A stretch of DNA of 64,000 bases from Flavobacterium urumqiense (GCF_900108015.1 NZ_FNVP01000003.1:250700-314699), one strand, 5' to 3'. Positions 1-8,418 are shown, counted from the stretch's first letter. Translations and numbers: made by a program. Notes: a model not told the origin generated them from the sequence alone.

Positions 1-307
1 TATGGTTTTTAATCCGCCTTATGATGAGCGTTTGGATATCCATATGGAAGAATTTTACAAAAGCATTGGCGATACTTTAAAGAAAAATTATCCTGGTACA
101 AATGCTTGGTTCATCACAGCAAATCTTGAAGCTCTGAAATACGTTGGATTAAAACCTTCCAGAAAAATTAAACTTTTTAACGCGAGTTTAGAAGCTAGAT
201 TAGTGAAATACGAAATGTATGAAGGAAGTAAGAGAACGAAGTTTCAAGTTACGGATGACAGTTCTGAAAATTCAGAAAGTGTTACTAAGGATGAGATAGC
301 AGAATAA
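1..307 (+). CDS. THUMP/RlmL-type rRNA methyltransferase, C-terminal fragment (cut by window edge)
   Basis: The reading frame enters from the left edge, so the first ATG seen (position 2) is internal and not a start. The fragment opens with VFNPPYDERL; NPPY is motif IV of N6-adenine/N2-guanine class I SAM-dependent methyltransferases. The next 60 residues (FYKSIGDTLKKNYPGTNAWF, then a tail ending in acidic and serine-rich residues) match the C-terminal end of the RlmL/YcbY family, which makes N2-methylguanine in 23S rRNA. The THUMP domain and SAM-binding loop must lie outside the window. The family is fairly sure; the exact target nucleotide is inferred. Confidence 0.7.
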   Translation, partial: MVFNPPYDERLDIHMEEFYKSIGDTLKKNYPGTNAWFITANLEALKYVGLKPSRKIKLFNASLEARLVKYEMYEGSKRTKFQVTDDSSENSESVTKDEIAE

Positions 308-355
308 GTTAGCAGCTTCAGATTAAAAGAAATAATTCGTAACTCAGCATTTAGT

Positions 356-592
356 ATGACCAAATTACAAGTACGTGCCTTTTTATATCAATTAGGCTCT
401 TTTGCAATATTTTTTATATCCTTTCGATATGTAATGGACCGATATACAATGTTAACCGGTTTTTGGATTCCATTTACTGCTTTTGTAATTGGAACAATTT
501 TAGCACCGAAATTCCAAGCCGTAAAAACCAAAGACGGAGAGAAATTATTTATGAAATGGATTTTTATAAAGGGAATTAAGGAAATAGGGTAG
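356..592 (+). CDS. small two-helix membrane protein, unknown function
   Basis: A 78-residue protein with two predicted membrane segments (about residues 10-28 and 33-52), then a basic tail with KTKDGEKLFMKW. It starts 48 nt after the methyltransferase stop on the same strand and ends just before a strong stem-loop, so it is probably the last gene of that transcript. I recognise no characterised family; short proteins of this shape are common in Flavobacteriaceae. It is real rather than a shadow because nothing overlaps it and its composition is membrane-like. Confidence 0.6.
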   Translation: MTKLQVRAFLYQLGSFAIFFISFRYVMDRYTMLTGFWIPFTAFVIGTILAPKFQAVKTKDGEKLFMKWIFIKGIKEIG

Positions 593-615
593 GTCTTTAG
601 TCTTAAGTAAGTATA

Positions 616-658
616 AAAAAATATCGCAAGGAAAACAGTTTTCCTTGCGATATTTTTA
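616..658. terminator. bidirectional intrinsic terminator
   Basis: A 19-bp perfect inverted repeat (617-635 with 639-657) closes on a CAG loop, with an A-run on one flank and a T-run on the other. It lies between convergent genes ending at 592 (+) and 687 (-), so it can stop transcription in both directions. Confidence 0.85.
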
Positions 659-686
659 TTCAGTGAAATTTGTATTTCTTTTTATC

Positions 687-1538
687 TTACTTTTTCTTAT
701 CCGATTTTTTAGAAACTTCTACAGGTTTTACTTTCTTCTTGTAAATAGGAACAAAATACGTAACCGTATAATTGAAACCAACTCCAAAATCACCATTGTA
801 AGTTCTGTTAAATCCTGGAATATATAAGTTTTCGAAATTATTAGGCTGTTTGTTACTCACTAATCGTTTCAATTGAAGACTAAAGCCGACAAATACATTA
901 TCAAAGACTTTCGCTTTTACTCCAGCTACCACTTCAATCCAGCTGGCTGTTAATCCATTGAATTTTTGCCCTGAAGGAATTGGGGGCACTTCACCAAAAT
1001 AAGGATTGGCATTGTAAATTTTGTAGGAATTTAATTGTTGGCTAAAAGTGCTAAAACCATATCGCATTCCAACGGAAATTATATTTTCCATATTCAGCCA
1101 GTTTTGATAGGCATTGTAGTCAAAACCCGCTTTTAAATAGGAGCCCTTTGTCGTTGAATTCAATCGGGTATCATCGGTAGTTTTATTTTCATTTCCGAGT
1201 TCGGCAGCTAAAAAGTATTTTTTTGTCAAGCGGTAATCTCCAACAAATTCAATTCCTTTATAATCCTTGTCATATAAAGCTCTTGTCAATTTATATAAAT
1301 CAACGCCAACGCGCACACCATAACGATCCGTTTTAACAGGAACAATAATAATGGAATCCTTCTCTTTTACTGTTAAATCAACTTTTTTAAAAGATTCAGG
1401 GTTTTTAGGAATTACGCCATCCGTTTTAGGAGTAGATTGCTTCATCAGTTCGCCTTTTGGGCTCGTATCTTGTGCTTTTGCCAAAGAAATGGACAAAACG
1501 AGGCAAAAACTAAAAAAATATTTTAATGTGTGTTTCAT
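687..1538 (-). CDS. DUF6048 family exported protein
   Basis: A 283-residue protein with a clear N-terminal signal peptide ending in SLAKAQ. A proline- and lysine-containing linker follows, then a region rich in alternating aromatic/hydrophobic residues (GVRVGVDLYKLTRALYDKDY, YFLAAELGNEN, GVGFNYTVTYFVPIYKKK) consistent with an outer-membrane beta-barrel. The very basic C-terminus is KKSDKKK. It overlaps the preceding lipoprotein gene by 29 nt, so the two are translated from one message. The DUF6048 label comes from the pairing with DUF6452 and the barrel-like pattern typical of Bacteroidota. The function is unknown. Confidence 0.65.
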   Translation of the reverse strand: MKHTLKYFFSFCLVLSISLAKAQDTSPKGELMKQSTPKTDGVIPKNPESFKKVDLTVKEKDSIIIVPVKTDRYGVRVGVDLYKLTRALYDKDYKGIEFVGDYRLTKKYFLAAELGNENKTTDDTRLNSTTKGSYLKAGFDYNAYQNWLNMENIISVGMRYGFSTFSQQLNSYKIYNANPYFGEVPPIPSGQKFNGLTASWIEVVAGVKAKVFDNVFVGFSLQLKRLVSNKQPNNFENLYIPGFNRTYNGDFGVGFNYTVTYFVPIYKKKVKPVEVSKKSDKKK

Positions 1539-2040
1539 TTTCGTTTTCTATATTACTTTTTTCAACCGAGATATATTTTATCCATTTATCGGCGGCAATG
1601 GTATGTTTATAAGGATTTGTTGGGTTTAAGGTAAAAATCGTCTTAAAACCGCAAGCTCTGGATACAAAAATATCTTTTTTGGTGTAATCAAACTGTATGT
1701 TGTCTACATTGATTAATGCCGGATTCGAATTTCCAGAATTCAATGTAAAGGTGTAACTAGCGGTAATATCGTTCGTTTTTAAAGGAATTGAAACGGTATT
1801 TCCGTTAGTCAGGTATTTTGAATCACCGGTTGCAGTTGGATTAAAAATAATTCCATCTGTCATTCCTGCGCCAACGACTTTAAGATTAGTTACATTTTTT
1901 AAAACGGAAGGATTTGCAAAATCATAAAACTGAATGACCAGTCTTGGTGTTGTAGCGGTATTGGCATCACAAATATCGTCTTTCTCACAACTGGAGAAAA
2001 ATAACGCTAAAGCTAATATCAATAAATATATTTTTCTCAT
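1510..2040 (-). CDS. DUF6452 family lipoprotein
   Basis: A 176-residue protein whose N-terminus (MRKIYLLILALALFFSSCEK) is a lipoprotein signal with the lipidated cysteine at residue 18. It is followed by an acidic EKDD that in Bacteroidota favours outer-membrane surface sorting. The mature part looks all-beta (RLVIQFYDFANPS, ASYTFTLNSGN). It lies directly upstream of, and overlapping, the DUF6048 gene, a pairing that recurs in Flavobacteriaceae. The pair probably forms an envelope unit of unknown role. It is separated from rlmD by a terminator. Confidence 0.65.
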   Translation of the reverse strand: MRKIYLLILALALFFSSCEKDDICDANTATTPRLVIQFYDFANPSVLKNVTNLKVVGAGMTDGIIFNPTATGDSKYLTNGNTVSIPLKTNDITASYTFTLNSGNSNPALINVDNIQFDYTKKDIFVSRACGFKTIFTLNPTNPYKHTIAADKWIKYISVEKSNIENENETHIKIFF

Positions 2041-2066
2041 AAATTATGTTTTGAATAAGATGTCAA

Positions 2067-2111
2067 TTAAAAAATGCTGATTTTAGAATTATAAAATCAA
2101 AAATCAGCATT
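2067..2111 (-). terminator. intrinsic terminator of rlmD
   Basis: A 12-bp perfect stem (2073-2084 with 2100-2111) is followed, in the minus direction, by a run of six T. It falls in the 95-nt gap after the rlmD stop, so the DUF6452/DUF6048 pair likely has its own promoter. Confidence 0.75.
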
Positions 2112-2135
2112 CATTAATCTGAAATTAAAAATCAA

Positions 2136-3548
2136 TTATCTTCTTTCCAAAAGTACAACATTTTCCACGTGATGTGTTTGCGGGAACATATCCACAGGAC
2201 GCACACGAGTTACTTTATATTTCTCATCCATCAAAGCCAAATCACGCGCTTGAGTAGCAGAATTACAGCTTACATAAACCACTTTTTCAGGAGCAATTTT
2301 CATAATTTGTTCAATTACGTCTTTGTGCATTCCGTCTCTTGGTGGATCAGTAATAATCACGTCAGGATGACCGTGTTGAGCGATGAAACTATCGTTAAAA
2401 ACGACTTTCATATCTCCTACAAAGAACTCGCAATTGGTGATTTCATTGCGTTCTGCATTCAATTTGGCGTCTTTAATTGCTTCAGGAACACTTTCAACAC
2501 CAATTACTTTTTTGGCATTTTTAGAAACAAACTGCGCAATAGTTCCTGTTCCGGTATACAAGTCATAAACAACTTCGTTTCCAGTTAAACCAGCAAAATC
2601 TCTCGTTATTTTATATAATTCGTATGCTTGATCAGAGTTGGTTTGGTAAAAAGATTTCGCATTAATGCTAAATTTCAAACCTTCCATCTCTTCCAGAATG
2701 TAATCTCTTCCTTTGTATAATTTAATATCGGTATCGTATAAAGTATCGTTGGCTTTACTATTGATAACATATTGTAGCGAAGTAATATGAGGGAATTTTT
2801 CGTAAATATGATCTAAAAGTAATTCTCTGTTGGCTTTATCGTTTTCAAAAAACTGAATCAAAACCATGATTTCACCAGTCGAAGCCGTACGCAACATCAA
2901 TGTTCTAAGTAAACCTTCGTGCGCTCTCGGATTAAAGAAAGTTAAACCATGCTCATTAGCAAAAGCACGAACTTCGTTTCTAATCGCATTTGAAGGATCT
3001 TCCTGTAAATGACATTTGTTGATGTCTAATATTTTGTCCCACATTTTTGGAATGTGAAAACCAAGTGCGTTTCTGTTTCCTAAATCTTCTGTGCTGTCAA
3101 TTTCTTTTTCGGTCAACCAACGGCTGTTCGAAAACGAAAATTCCATTTTATTTCTGTAGAAAAACTGTTTTTCCGAACCTAAAATCGGTTCAAATTCTGG
3201 AAGTTCCACTTTTCCTATGCGTTGCAAATGGTTTTTTACCTCATTTTGCTTGTAATACAACTGTTGGCTGTATTTCATATTCTGCCATTTACAACCTCCA
3301 CAAACACCAAAATGTTCGCAAATAGGTTCTACACGATGCTCAGAATATTCGTGAAAATGAATTGCTTTTCCTTCATAATATGCCTTGCGTTTCTTGAACG
3401 TTTGCACATCAACCACATCGCCGGGAACGACATTCGGGATGAAAACCACTTTACCATCGGGCGCCTTTGCTACCGAAACACCTTTTGCACCAGCATCAAG
3501 GACTTTTATTTGATGAAAGACAACTTTGTCTGTATTTTTCTTTGCCAT
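2136..3548 (-). CDS. rlmD: 23S rRNA (uracil-5-)-methyltransferase RlmD
   Basis: This 470-residue protein belongs to the TrmA/RlmD/RumA family of m5U methyltransferases. An N-terminal TRAM-like RNA-binding domain covers about residues 8-68. The four cysteines expected to hold a 4Fe-4S cluster are at 77, 83, 86 (CEHFGVCGGC) and 179. The SAM-binding motif is VYDLYTGTGTIAQF, motif IV is ITDPPRDG, and the catalytic nucleophile is Cys428 in VSCNSATQARDL. Full length, monocistronic, with a terminator downstream. RlmD modifies U1939 in E. coli; the exact position here is inferred from the family, and Bacteroidota homologues may be RlmCD-like. Confidence 0.85.
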   Translation of the reverse strand: MAKKNTDKVVFHQIKVLDAGAKGVSVAKAPDGKVVFIPNVVPGDVVDVQTFKKRKAYYEGKAIHFHEYSEHRVEPICEHFGVCGGCKWQNMKYSQQLYYKQNEVKNHLQRIGKVELPEFEPILGSEKQFFYRNKMEFSFSNSRWLTEKEIDSTEDLGNRNALGFHIPKMWDKILDINKCHLQEDPSNAIRNEVRAFANEHGLTFFNPRAHEGLLRTLMLRTASTGEIMVLIQFFENDKANRELLLDHIYEKFPHITSLQYVINSKANDTLYDTDIKLYKGRDYILEEMEGLKFSINAKSFYQTNSDQAYELYKITRDFAGLTGNEVVYDLYTGTGTIAQFVSKNAKKVIGVESVPEAIKDAKLNAERNEITNCEFFVGDMKVVFNDSFIAQHGHPDVIITDPPRDGMHKDVIEQIMKIAPEKVVYVSCNSATQARDLALMDEKYKVTRVRPVDMFPQTHHVENVVLLERR

Positions 3549-3624
3549 AGCGCAAAAATAAGCGTTTGAATGGTTTTATAAATTCAAATTGTGAAATATT
3601 TTCAAAAAGCATTGATTTTTATTT

Positions 3625-3770
3625 GGGCCCAATCCCGCTTTCCGCTGCAAACCCGCAGTTCCATAAGCAGGAACACTAAGCCCGTAAAGGAGCTTCTGTT
3701 AGTCGCTCTTTACCGGCAAGAGTTCCAAACCTTTCGAAACTACGGGTTTTTCGCTATAATCGGGGGCAGT
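3625..3770. repeat. structured interspersed repeat-like element
   Basis: A GC-richer island in an AT-rich 530-nt gap. It starts with AATCCCGCTTTCCGCTGCAA and ends with TCGCTATAATCGGGGGC. Inside, AAACCCG (3649-3655) pairs with CGGGTTT (3743-3749), enclosing two hairpins: GTTCC/GGAAC (3658-3662 with 3670-3674) and GTAAAG/CTTTAC (3684-3689 with 3708-3713). From memory, many Flavobacterium genomes carry interspersed elements with such ends; a second degenerate copy lies near 31.1 kb. A 60-codon reading frame here is not believable as a gene. Confidence 0.45.
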
Positions 3771-4033
3771 TGATTCGTAATAATAATTTGATCTTTCTAG
3801 AGAGAACAATTTTTAGTTTGGAGGCTTCCAGCGATATATTGCATTGGGGTTGCTCTCTCAAATCCTTATTTTCATTTTAAATAAAGCGATACTTTAGAGA
3901 AGAAATAAATGAATACTTTATTTTAAAATAACCTCAGAGATAGTTGGTGTTATTCGTACCTTAAGAGGTTAAATAATGGGAATTATGTAATATTTTTGTT
4001 TAATTTAGTAATATTTAATTGAATTAGGGTTGA

Positions 4034-4041
4034 TATATTTG
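4034..4041 (+). promoter_or_regulatory. putative -7 element (TAnnTTTG)
   Basis: TATATTTG lies 41 nt upstream of the small membrane protein at 4083 and matches the Bacteroidota -7 consensus. No TTG is seen at the usual -33 distance, so this is tentative. Confidence 0.35.
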
Positions 4042-4082
4042 CAATATCAGAACTTATATTATAAATCTAAAAACGATTCAAC

Positions 4083-4304
4083 ATGAAACAATCATTCAAT
4101 ATCAGCGTAACTTTTAAAAAGTCTTTAGCATTAGTAATACTTTTATTTTCTCAAAGTCTTATCTGGGCACAAGATAAAACAGTGGATGTAAATTTGAATG
4201 TGAATAAAGGAGAAAATGATTGGTATGCACAACCATGGATGTTGGTACTAGGTGGTGCGGTTTTTATAATAATAATAGTCGCTCTGCTACGAGGTAAAAA
4301 GTAA
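4083..4304 (+). CDS. small exported single-pass membrane protein
   Basis: A 73-residue protein with an N-terminal signal sequence ending in SLIWAQ and a short polar stretch (KTVDVNLNVNKGENDWYAQP). One C-terminal membrane helix (WMLVLGGAVFIIIIVALL) follows, then a basic RGKK tail. The signal peptide plus C-terminal anchor suggests a periplasm-facing peptide tethered in the inner membrane. It stands alone, with a -7 box upstream and a terminator downstream, so it is a monocistronic unit. No family is recognised beyond short Flavobacterium membrane proteins. Confidence 0.6.
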   Translation: MKQSFNISVTFKKSLALVILLFSQSLIWAQDKTVDVNLNVNKGENDWYAQPWMLVLGGAVFIIIIVALLRGKK

Positions 4305-4342
4305 GCAGTACTGTAACTCGTTTTAATGAGTAACGGATAGAT

Positions 4343-4390
4343 AAAAAGGTGTAAATTGATCATACAAAGCTTAATTTACACCCTTTTTTT
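4343..4390 (+). terminator. intrinsic terminator
   Basis: The stem AAAAGGTGTAAATT pairs with AATTTACACCCTTTT (one imperfect pair) and runs into seven T, 40 nt after the stop of the small membrane protein. It may also serve the convergent gene at 4424. Confidence 0.75.
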
Positions 4391-4423
4391 AACAAAATAT
4401 TAGTTGATTTATTGAGGCAACAA

Positions 4424-4879
4424 TTACGAAAAGGGATTGTCTTTTTTCTTTATTAATTCATAGTTAATTATCGTAGGCAAGTAAAAACACAAATCGGCAG
4501 TGATTTTACCAAGAATAATTCCTAAAAAATAATTTCCGGTTAGGATGGGTATCCAATACATACAAAACGGGCGAATAAAAAAGAAATCTAAAATAGCAGG
4601 ATAACCAAATTCTAACAGCAAATTTTTTACCAATAAAAGCGTTTCCTTTAGAGTGGTTTTTTGCCCGAGTTCTTTGTTCTTTTTAGCGAGCTTTTTATAA
4701 GACTGCGCAATGATGATTCCATAAAATGCCAAATACTCTGCAAACGTAATCAAGTAAGCAGTAGTCAAACCGCTAAGAATTCTGCTGAATTGGGAACTTA
4801 GCAACGCCGAAGTGGTAGCCGCTAATTCCGCATATTTGTATCGGTCAAACCACTCTTTAAAATTGGATTTATTAAACAT
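4424..4879 (-). CDS. multi-pass membrane protein, unknown function
   Basis: A 151-residue protein with several hydrophobic helices (ILSGLTTAYLITFAEYLAFYGIIIA, YPAILDFFFIRPFCMYWIPIL, FLGIILGKITADLCFYLPTII) and a basic loop (YKKLAKKNKELGQK). The pattern suggests four membrane-embedded segments with the termini in the cytoplasm. No catalytic motif is visible and I do not recognise the family. It has no same-strand neighbour close by and stands alone between an AT-rich spacer and a convergent small gene. Confidence 0.55.
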   Translation of the reverse strand: MFNKSNFKEWFDRYKYAELAATTSALLSSQFSRILSGLTTAYLITFAEYLAFYGIIIAQSYKKLAKKNKELGQKTTLKETLLLVKNLLLEFGYPAILDFFFIRPFCMYWIPILTGNYFLGIILGKITADLCFYLPTIINYELIKKKDNPFS

Positions 4880-5229
4880 TGGGTCAATAATTTTATTCTA
4901 AAAAAAAATATTAAAAAAGAGTTTGTAATAGTTATGGTTTTTTTGAATATGGATTGGAAATTAGCGCAATCCTTTGGATTTGTATAACAGTTTTTAATAC
5001 TGTAAACTATTCCCCAAAATAGGGTAAGAGATATTAGTTTGAATATAAAATTTATAATAAATCTTTTATTGATATGAGTTTTATAAATTTCACTTACTAT
5101 AAATATTGAAATTAAATTTACTATTATAAAAATCTATTTAGTTTTCATAATTGAAATGATTTAAAAATAATAATTGGTTTGGTGATAAAAATCCTTCCAT
5201 CCTCTCTTACATATAATGAAACACTAATT
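4880..5229. other. AT-rich spacer without recognisable gene
   Basis: About 350 nt, very AT-rich, with scattered poly-A/T runs. No reading frame of note, no strong hairpin and no convincing remnant on either strand. Confidence 0.5.
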
Positions 5230-5922
5230 TTATTTGATATGTAAAGCAAAAGCAATTGCTTTATCCGCAAGTGGAGCCATTACTTGATAACCTGTTTTGT
5301 TGGGATGTACGCCATCATTCGAATAATCAGATTTTAAGCCTTTTCGTTCGTCAACCATTGCCGAATAATAATCGAGATATAGGATATTATTTGCGACAGC
5401 ATAATTCTGAAGTATTTCGTTCAGTGCTCTAATTTTAGCGGTTGGTTCTTGGTTCGGTTTCCAAGGAAAGTCGTAAGCTGGCAAAACGGAACAAAGAATT
5501 ACTTCGATGTGGTTTGCCCTAGCTAATTCAATCATTGAGAAAATATTATCCCGAATCATTTCTATAGTCATAGGTCCTGTGTTTCCTGCTATGTCATTTA
5601 TTCCCGCAAGAATTACAACGGCAGTAGGTTGTAAGGCAATGACATCGGCTCTGAATCGGAGGAGCATTTGTGGTGTAGTTTGTCCGCTAATCCCCCGATT
5701 AACATACGGTTTTCCTGAAAAATATTCCGGATTAACGGTACTCCAAAATTCGGTTATGGAATCCCCCATAAAAACAGTCCTTTTCTGTCCCGCTTTTACA
5801 GGTTTTAAAGTATCGTTTTCATTTTGGTACCGATTTAAATTGGGCCAGTCCTGAGCCATTACTTTTCCTCCCATAAAGATTAATAAAAATAGTAAACAGT
5901 TAATTAATTTTGTTTTTCTCAT
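5230..5922 (-). CDS. exported SGNH/GDSL-family esterase
   Basis: A 230-residue protein with a signal peptide ending in GGKVMAQ. The SGNH blocks are in order: nucleophile Ser55 in FMGDSITEF, the GQTTPQ glycine block, GINDIAG carrying the conserved Asn, and the C-terminal Asp203/His206 pair in DGVHPN. The family hydrolyses acyl or acetyl esters. The exported form with block VFMGDSITE resembles the platelet-activating-factor acetylhydrolase/acetylxylan esterase branch, so the substrate may be a glycan acetyl group, but this is inferred. It is monocistronic, with no carbohydrate locus beside it. Confidence 0.8.
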   Translation of the reverse strand: MRKTKLINCLLFLLIFMGGKVMAQDWPNLNRYQNENDTLKPVKAGQKRTVFMGDSITEFWSTVNPEYFSGKPYVNRGISGQTTPQMLLRFRADVIALQPTAVVILAGINDIAGNTGPMTIEMIRDNIFSMIELARANHIEVILCSVLPAYDFPWKPNQEPTAKIRALNEILQNYAVANNILYLDYYSAMVDERKGLKSDYSNDGVHPNKTGYQVMAPLADKAIAFALHIK

Positions 5923-6129
5923 TTGTATGTGGTTCCGATATTTATAAATTAATACCCGTTAGGTCTAACAAACATAATGATTTCACATTTAGAAACCTAA
6001 AAAAACAGAACGGATTGCATTTCAGTTTATAATTCGATTTCACTAATTCAGATGCAATGATTTTAAAAACAATTTTTAAATTTAAGTTAAAAAATCTGTT
6101 ATCTGAAAGTGTTTTTTTGACAAATGAAC

Positions 6130-6137
6130 TAAATTTG
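6130..6137 (+). promoter_or_regulatory. -7 promoter element for OsmC gene
   Basis: TAAATTTG, a match to TAnnTTTG, ends 21 nt before the chosen start at 6159. Transcription would begin near 6143, so an ATG at 6057 would lie upstream of the message; this supports the downstream start. Confidence 0.5.
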
Positions 6138-6158
6138 AGTAAATTAAAAAATAGAATT

Positions 6159-6569
6159 ATGAAAAGAAATGCAACCGCAGTTTGGAATGGTTCACTAAAA
6201 GAAGGAGCCGGGAAATTATCGACACAAAGTAAAACCTTAGAAAACACCCAATATTCTTTCAAATCCCGATTTGAAGAAGGGATAGGAACAAATCCTGAAG
6301 AATTAATAGCAGCAGCGCATTCAGGCTGTTTTACGATGCAACTTTCTGCTTATATTACTGAAGCCGGTTTTGAAATTGAAAGTATTGAGACCAAATGTGA
6401 TATTGATTTAGTAGATGGAACGATTGTAAGTTCTCATCTAACAGTTAATGCCAAGGTAAAAGGGATTTCTGATGATGCTTTTCAACAAGAAGTTACAAAA
6501 GCAGAGAAAAACTGTCCAGTTTCTAAAGTATTGAACGCTGCTATTTCTACCATTGCGACTTTAGTATAA
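6159..6569 (+). CDS. OsmC/Ohr-family peroxiredoxin-like protein
   Basis: 136 residues from MKRNATAVWNGSLKEG. Both redox cysteines of the OsmC fold are present: Cys57 in AAHSGCFTM and Cys119 in KNCPVSKVL. The family reduces organic hydroperoxides in the cytoplasm and is usually stress-induced. An upstream in-frame ATG at 6057 would add 34 residues with no family similarity; the -7 box at 6130 and family length both favour 6159. It is monocistronic, followed by a terminator. A second, divergent OsmC homologue lies at 24090-24539. Confidence 0.85.
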   Translation: MKRNATAVWNGSLKEGAGKLSTQSKTLENTQYSFKSRFEEGIGTNPEELIAAAHSGCFTMQLSAYITEAGFEIESIETKCDIDLVDGTIVSSHLTVNAKVKGISDDAFQQEVTKAEKNCPVSKVLNAAISTIATLV

Positions 6570-6585
6570 AAATAAAGATTTATAT

Positions 6586-6621
6586 AAAAAAGGCTCGATT
6601 TAATTTAAATCGAGCTTTTTT
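6586..6621. terminator. bidirectional terminator between osmC-like gene and cysM
   Basis: The stem CTCGATTTAA pairs with TTAAATCGAG, extended by A- and T-runs with one bulged G. It lies between convergent genes ending at 6569 and 6643. Confidence 0.8.
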
Positions 6622-6642
6622 CTATTTTATTTCAATGATTGA

Positions 6643-7530
6643 TTAGTCAAATAAATCCGAAGATAAATAACGATCTCCGCGATCACAGATAATAGCAACA
6701 ATTACCCCCGATTCTAACGTATTGGCAATTTTTATCGCTGCAGCTACAGAACCACCGCTACTCATTCCGGCAAAAACACCTTCTTCGAGAGCCAAACGTT
6801 TGGTCATCTCACGAGCTTCTCGTTCTGTCACTTCAATAATCGTATCCACTTTTGAGGCATCAAAAATTTTCGGCAAGTATTCTTGAGGCCATTTCCTGAT
6901 TCCAGGAATTTGGGAGCCGTCACTTGGTTGTGCTCCTATGATTTGAATGGTTGGATTTTTCTCTTTCAAATAAGTCGAAGTTCCAATTACGGTTCCTGTT
7001 GTCCCCATTGCAGCAACAAAATGAGTCACTGTTCCCTCAGTGTCATTCCATATTTCTGGTCCTGTCGTTTTATAATGCGCTTTCCAGTTGTCTTCATTTG
7101 CAAATTGATTGAGCATAATATAACCTCCTTCGGCCACTTTTTTATCCGCATAATCTCTAGAACCTATAATTCCTGTACTTGCTGGAGTTTGTATCACGGT
7201 AGCTCCGTAAGCACGCATGGTTTGGGTACGTTCTTTGGTTGAATCATCAGGAAGCACCAATTCAATTTCTAAATCGAATAATTGGGCTATCATCGCCAAG
7301 GCAATTCCGGTATTTCCGCTTGTCGCTTCTATAAGTTTGTCACCTTTTTTGATTTCTCCTCTTTCCAGAGCAGATTTAATCATGTTGTAAGCGGCTCTGT
7401 CTTTTACGCTGCCACCCGGATTGTTTCCTTCTAACTTCAATAAAAGTTTTACATTTTTATTTTGTACTAAATTGACCGTTTCTACTAAAGGTGTATTACC
7501 AATGAGGTCTAATAGTTTTTTTGGTTTCAT
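6643..7530 (-). CDS. cysM: cysteine synthase B (O-acetylserine sulfhydrylase)
   Basis: A 295-residue fold-type II PLP enzyme that makes cysteine from O-acetylserine and sulfide. Visible motifs are LLDLIGNTPLV at the N-terminus, PLP lysine Lys43 in GGSVKDRAA, substrate loop EATSGNTGIA, and the cofactor phosphate loop AMGTTGTVIGT. The length and the short C-terminus ending in ICDRGDRYLSSDLFD fit CysM-type enzymes. It starts one nucleotide after the stop of the serine acetyltransferase gene, so the two consecutive pathway steps are translated from one message. Confidence 0.9.
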   Translation of the reverse strand: MKPKKLLDLIGNTPLVETVNLVQNKNVKLLLKLEGNNPGGSVKDRAAYNMIKSALERGEIKKGDKLIEATSGNTGIALAMIAQLFDLEIELVLPDDSTKERTQTMRAYGATVIQTPASTGIIGSRDYADKKVAEGGYIMLNQFANEDNWKAHYKTTGPEIWNDTEGTVTHFVAAMGTTGTVIGTSTYLKEKNPTIQIIGAQPSDGSQIPGIRKWPQEYLPKIFDASKVDTIIEVTEREAREMTKRLALEEGVFAGMSSGGSVAAAIKIANTLESGVIVAIICDRGDRYLSSDLFD

Positions 7531-7531
7531 A

Positions 7532-8323
7532 TTATTTTATCTCTTTTATTTTTACTTCGGTGGTAGTAGTATTTAGCACGATTGATTTTGCAGGAATTGA
7601 TTTTGTTAACCATGCATTTCCACCGATAATACTGTTTTTACCAATCACCGTTTCTCCGCCCAAAATAGTTGCATTGGCGTAAATGCAAACATTTTTCTCC
7701 ACGGTGGGATGTCTTTTCGTGTTTTTCATGTCTTTACTTACACTTAAGGCACCTAGAGTTACACCCTGATATATTTTCACGTTTTTTTCTATGACGGTGG
7801 TTTCTCCAATTACAATTCCCGTGGCATGATCAATAAAGATTGGGGATGCAATAGTTGCGCCAGCATGAATATCGGTTCCTGTAATTCGATGCGCGTATTC
7901 ACTCATCAATCTTGAAAACAATAAAAGATCCAAAAGATACAATTCATGACTCAATCTGTATATGGCTATCGCATAAAAACCAGGGTAGGTCAAATAGACT
8001 TCTTCGATACTATTTGAAGCAGGGTCATTTTCTAAAAAATAATTAGCATCTTGATTCAGTTTTTCAAGAACTAAAGGTAAGGATTCAAAAAATTTGTGCC
8101 ACATAGAATCACATTGAGAATGCGGTTTTTTGCAGGCAATCGATGATATTTCTTTAAATTGTTTTTCAAGTTCCTCAATGCTTTTATTTATTGGGGCATT
8201 GGTATCAAATAAAGTAAAAAATAAGAGCTCAGTAAAAGCCTCCGTTTTTGTTTTGATGCTATAATTGATAGTGAAACCATTTTTTAAAGCACTAATATTT
8301 TTGATAATCAGATCTTTTGTCAT
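7532..8323 (-). CDS. cysE: serine O-acetyltransferase
   Basis: 263 residues from MTKDLIIKNISALKNG. The N-terminal helical part covers about residues 1-150. A left-handed beta-helix of hexapeptide repeats follows (IHAGATIASPIFIDHATGIVIGE, VKIYQGVTLGAL, ILGGETVIGKNSIIGGNAWL), with the catalytic His in IDHATG and Asp in TGTDIHAGA. It acetylates serine for the cysteine synthase encoded next. An in-frame ATG at 8389 would add 22 hydrophobic residues, but it lies on the -7 promoter element, so 8323 is preferred. This EpsC-like subtype with a long N-terminus is common in Bacteroidota. Confidence 0.88.
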   Translation of the reverse strand: MTKDLIIKNISALKNGFTINYSIKTKTEAFTELLFFTLFDTNAPINKSIEELEKQFKEISSIACKKPHSQCDSMWHKFFESLPLVLEKLNQDANYFLENDPASNSIEEVYLTYPGFYAIAIYRLSHELYLLDLLLFSRLMSEYAHRITGTDIHAGATIASPIFIDHATGIVIGETTVIEKNVKIYQGVTLGALSVSKDMKNTKRHPTVEKNVCIYANATILGGETVIGKNSIIGGNAWLTKSIPAKSIVLNTTTTEVKIKEIK

Positions 8324-8386
8324 GATTACAGGATTGAATAGGTTAAATGGAAGCCGTAAAAGTAAGACGTTTTTTAGAAAAAGAAG

Positions 8387-8418
8387 CAAAAATAAGTTAA
8401 AGAAATTTTGAAGATCAA
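8387..8418 (-). promoter_or_regulatory. promoter of the cysE-cysM operon
   Basis: On the minus strand, TTG (8416-8418) is followed after 21 nt by TATTTTTG (8387-8394), fitting the Bacteroidota form TTG-N17-23-TAnnTTTG. Transcription would start near 8380 and give a leader of about 57 nt before the ATG at 8323. Confidence 0.5.

Noticed and set aside
2169..2588. 139-codon plus-strand frame opposite rlmD
   Set aside because: Antisense shadow of a well-conserved rlmD; composition (many Asn, Phe, His, Ser) is not protein-like and no start context is present.
3591..3773. 60-codon frame in the repeat-like element
   Set aside because: Lies entirely within the structured repeat; no homologous protein pattern.
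5942..6262. 106-codon minus-strand frame upstream of the SGNH gene
   Set aside because: Overlaps the OsmC promoter and start; no recognisable feature.
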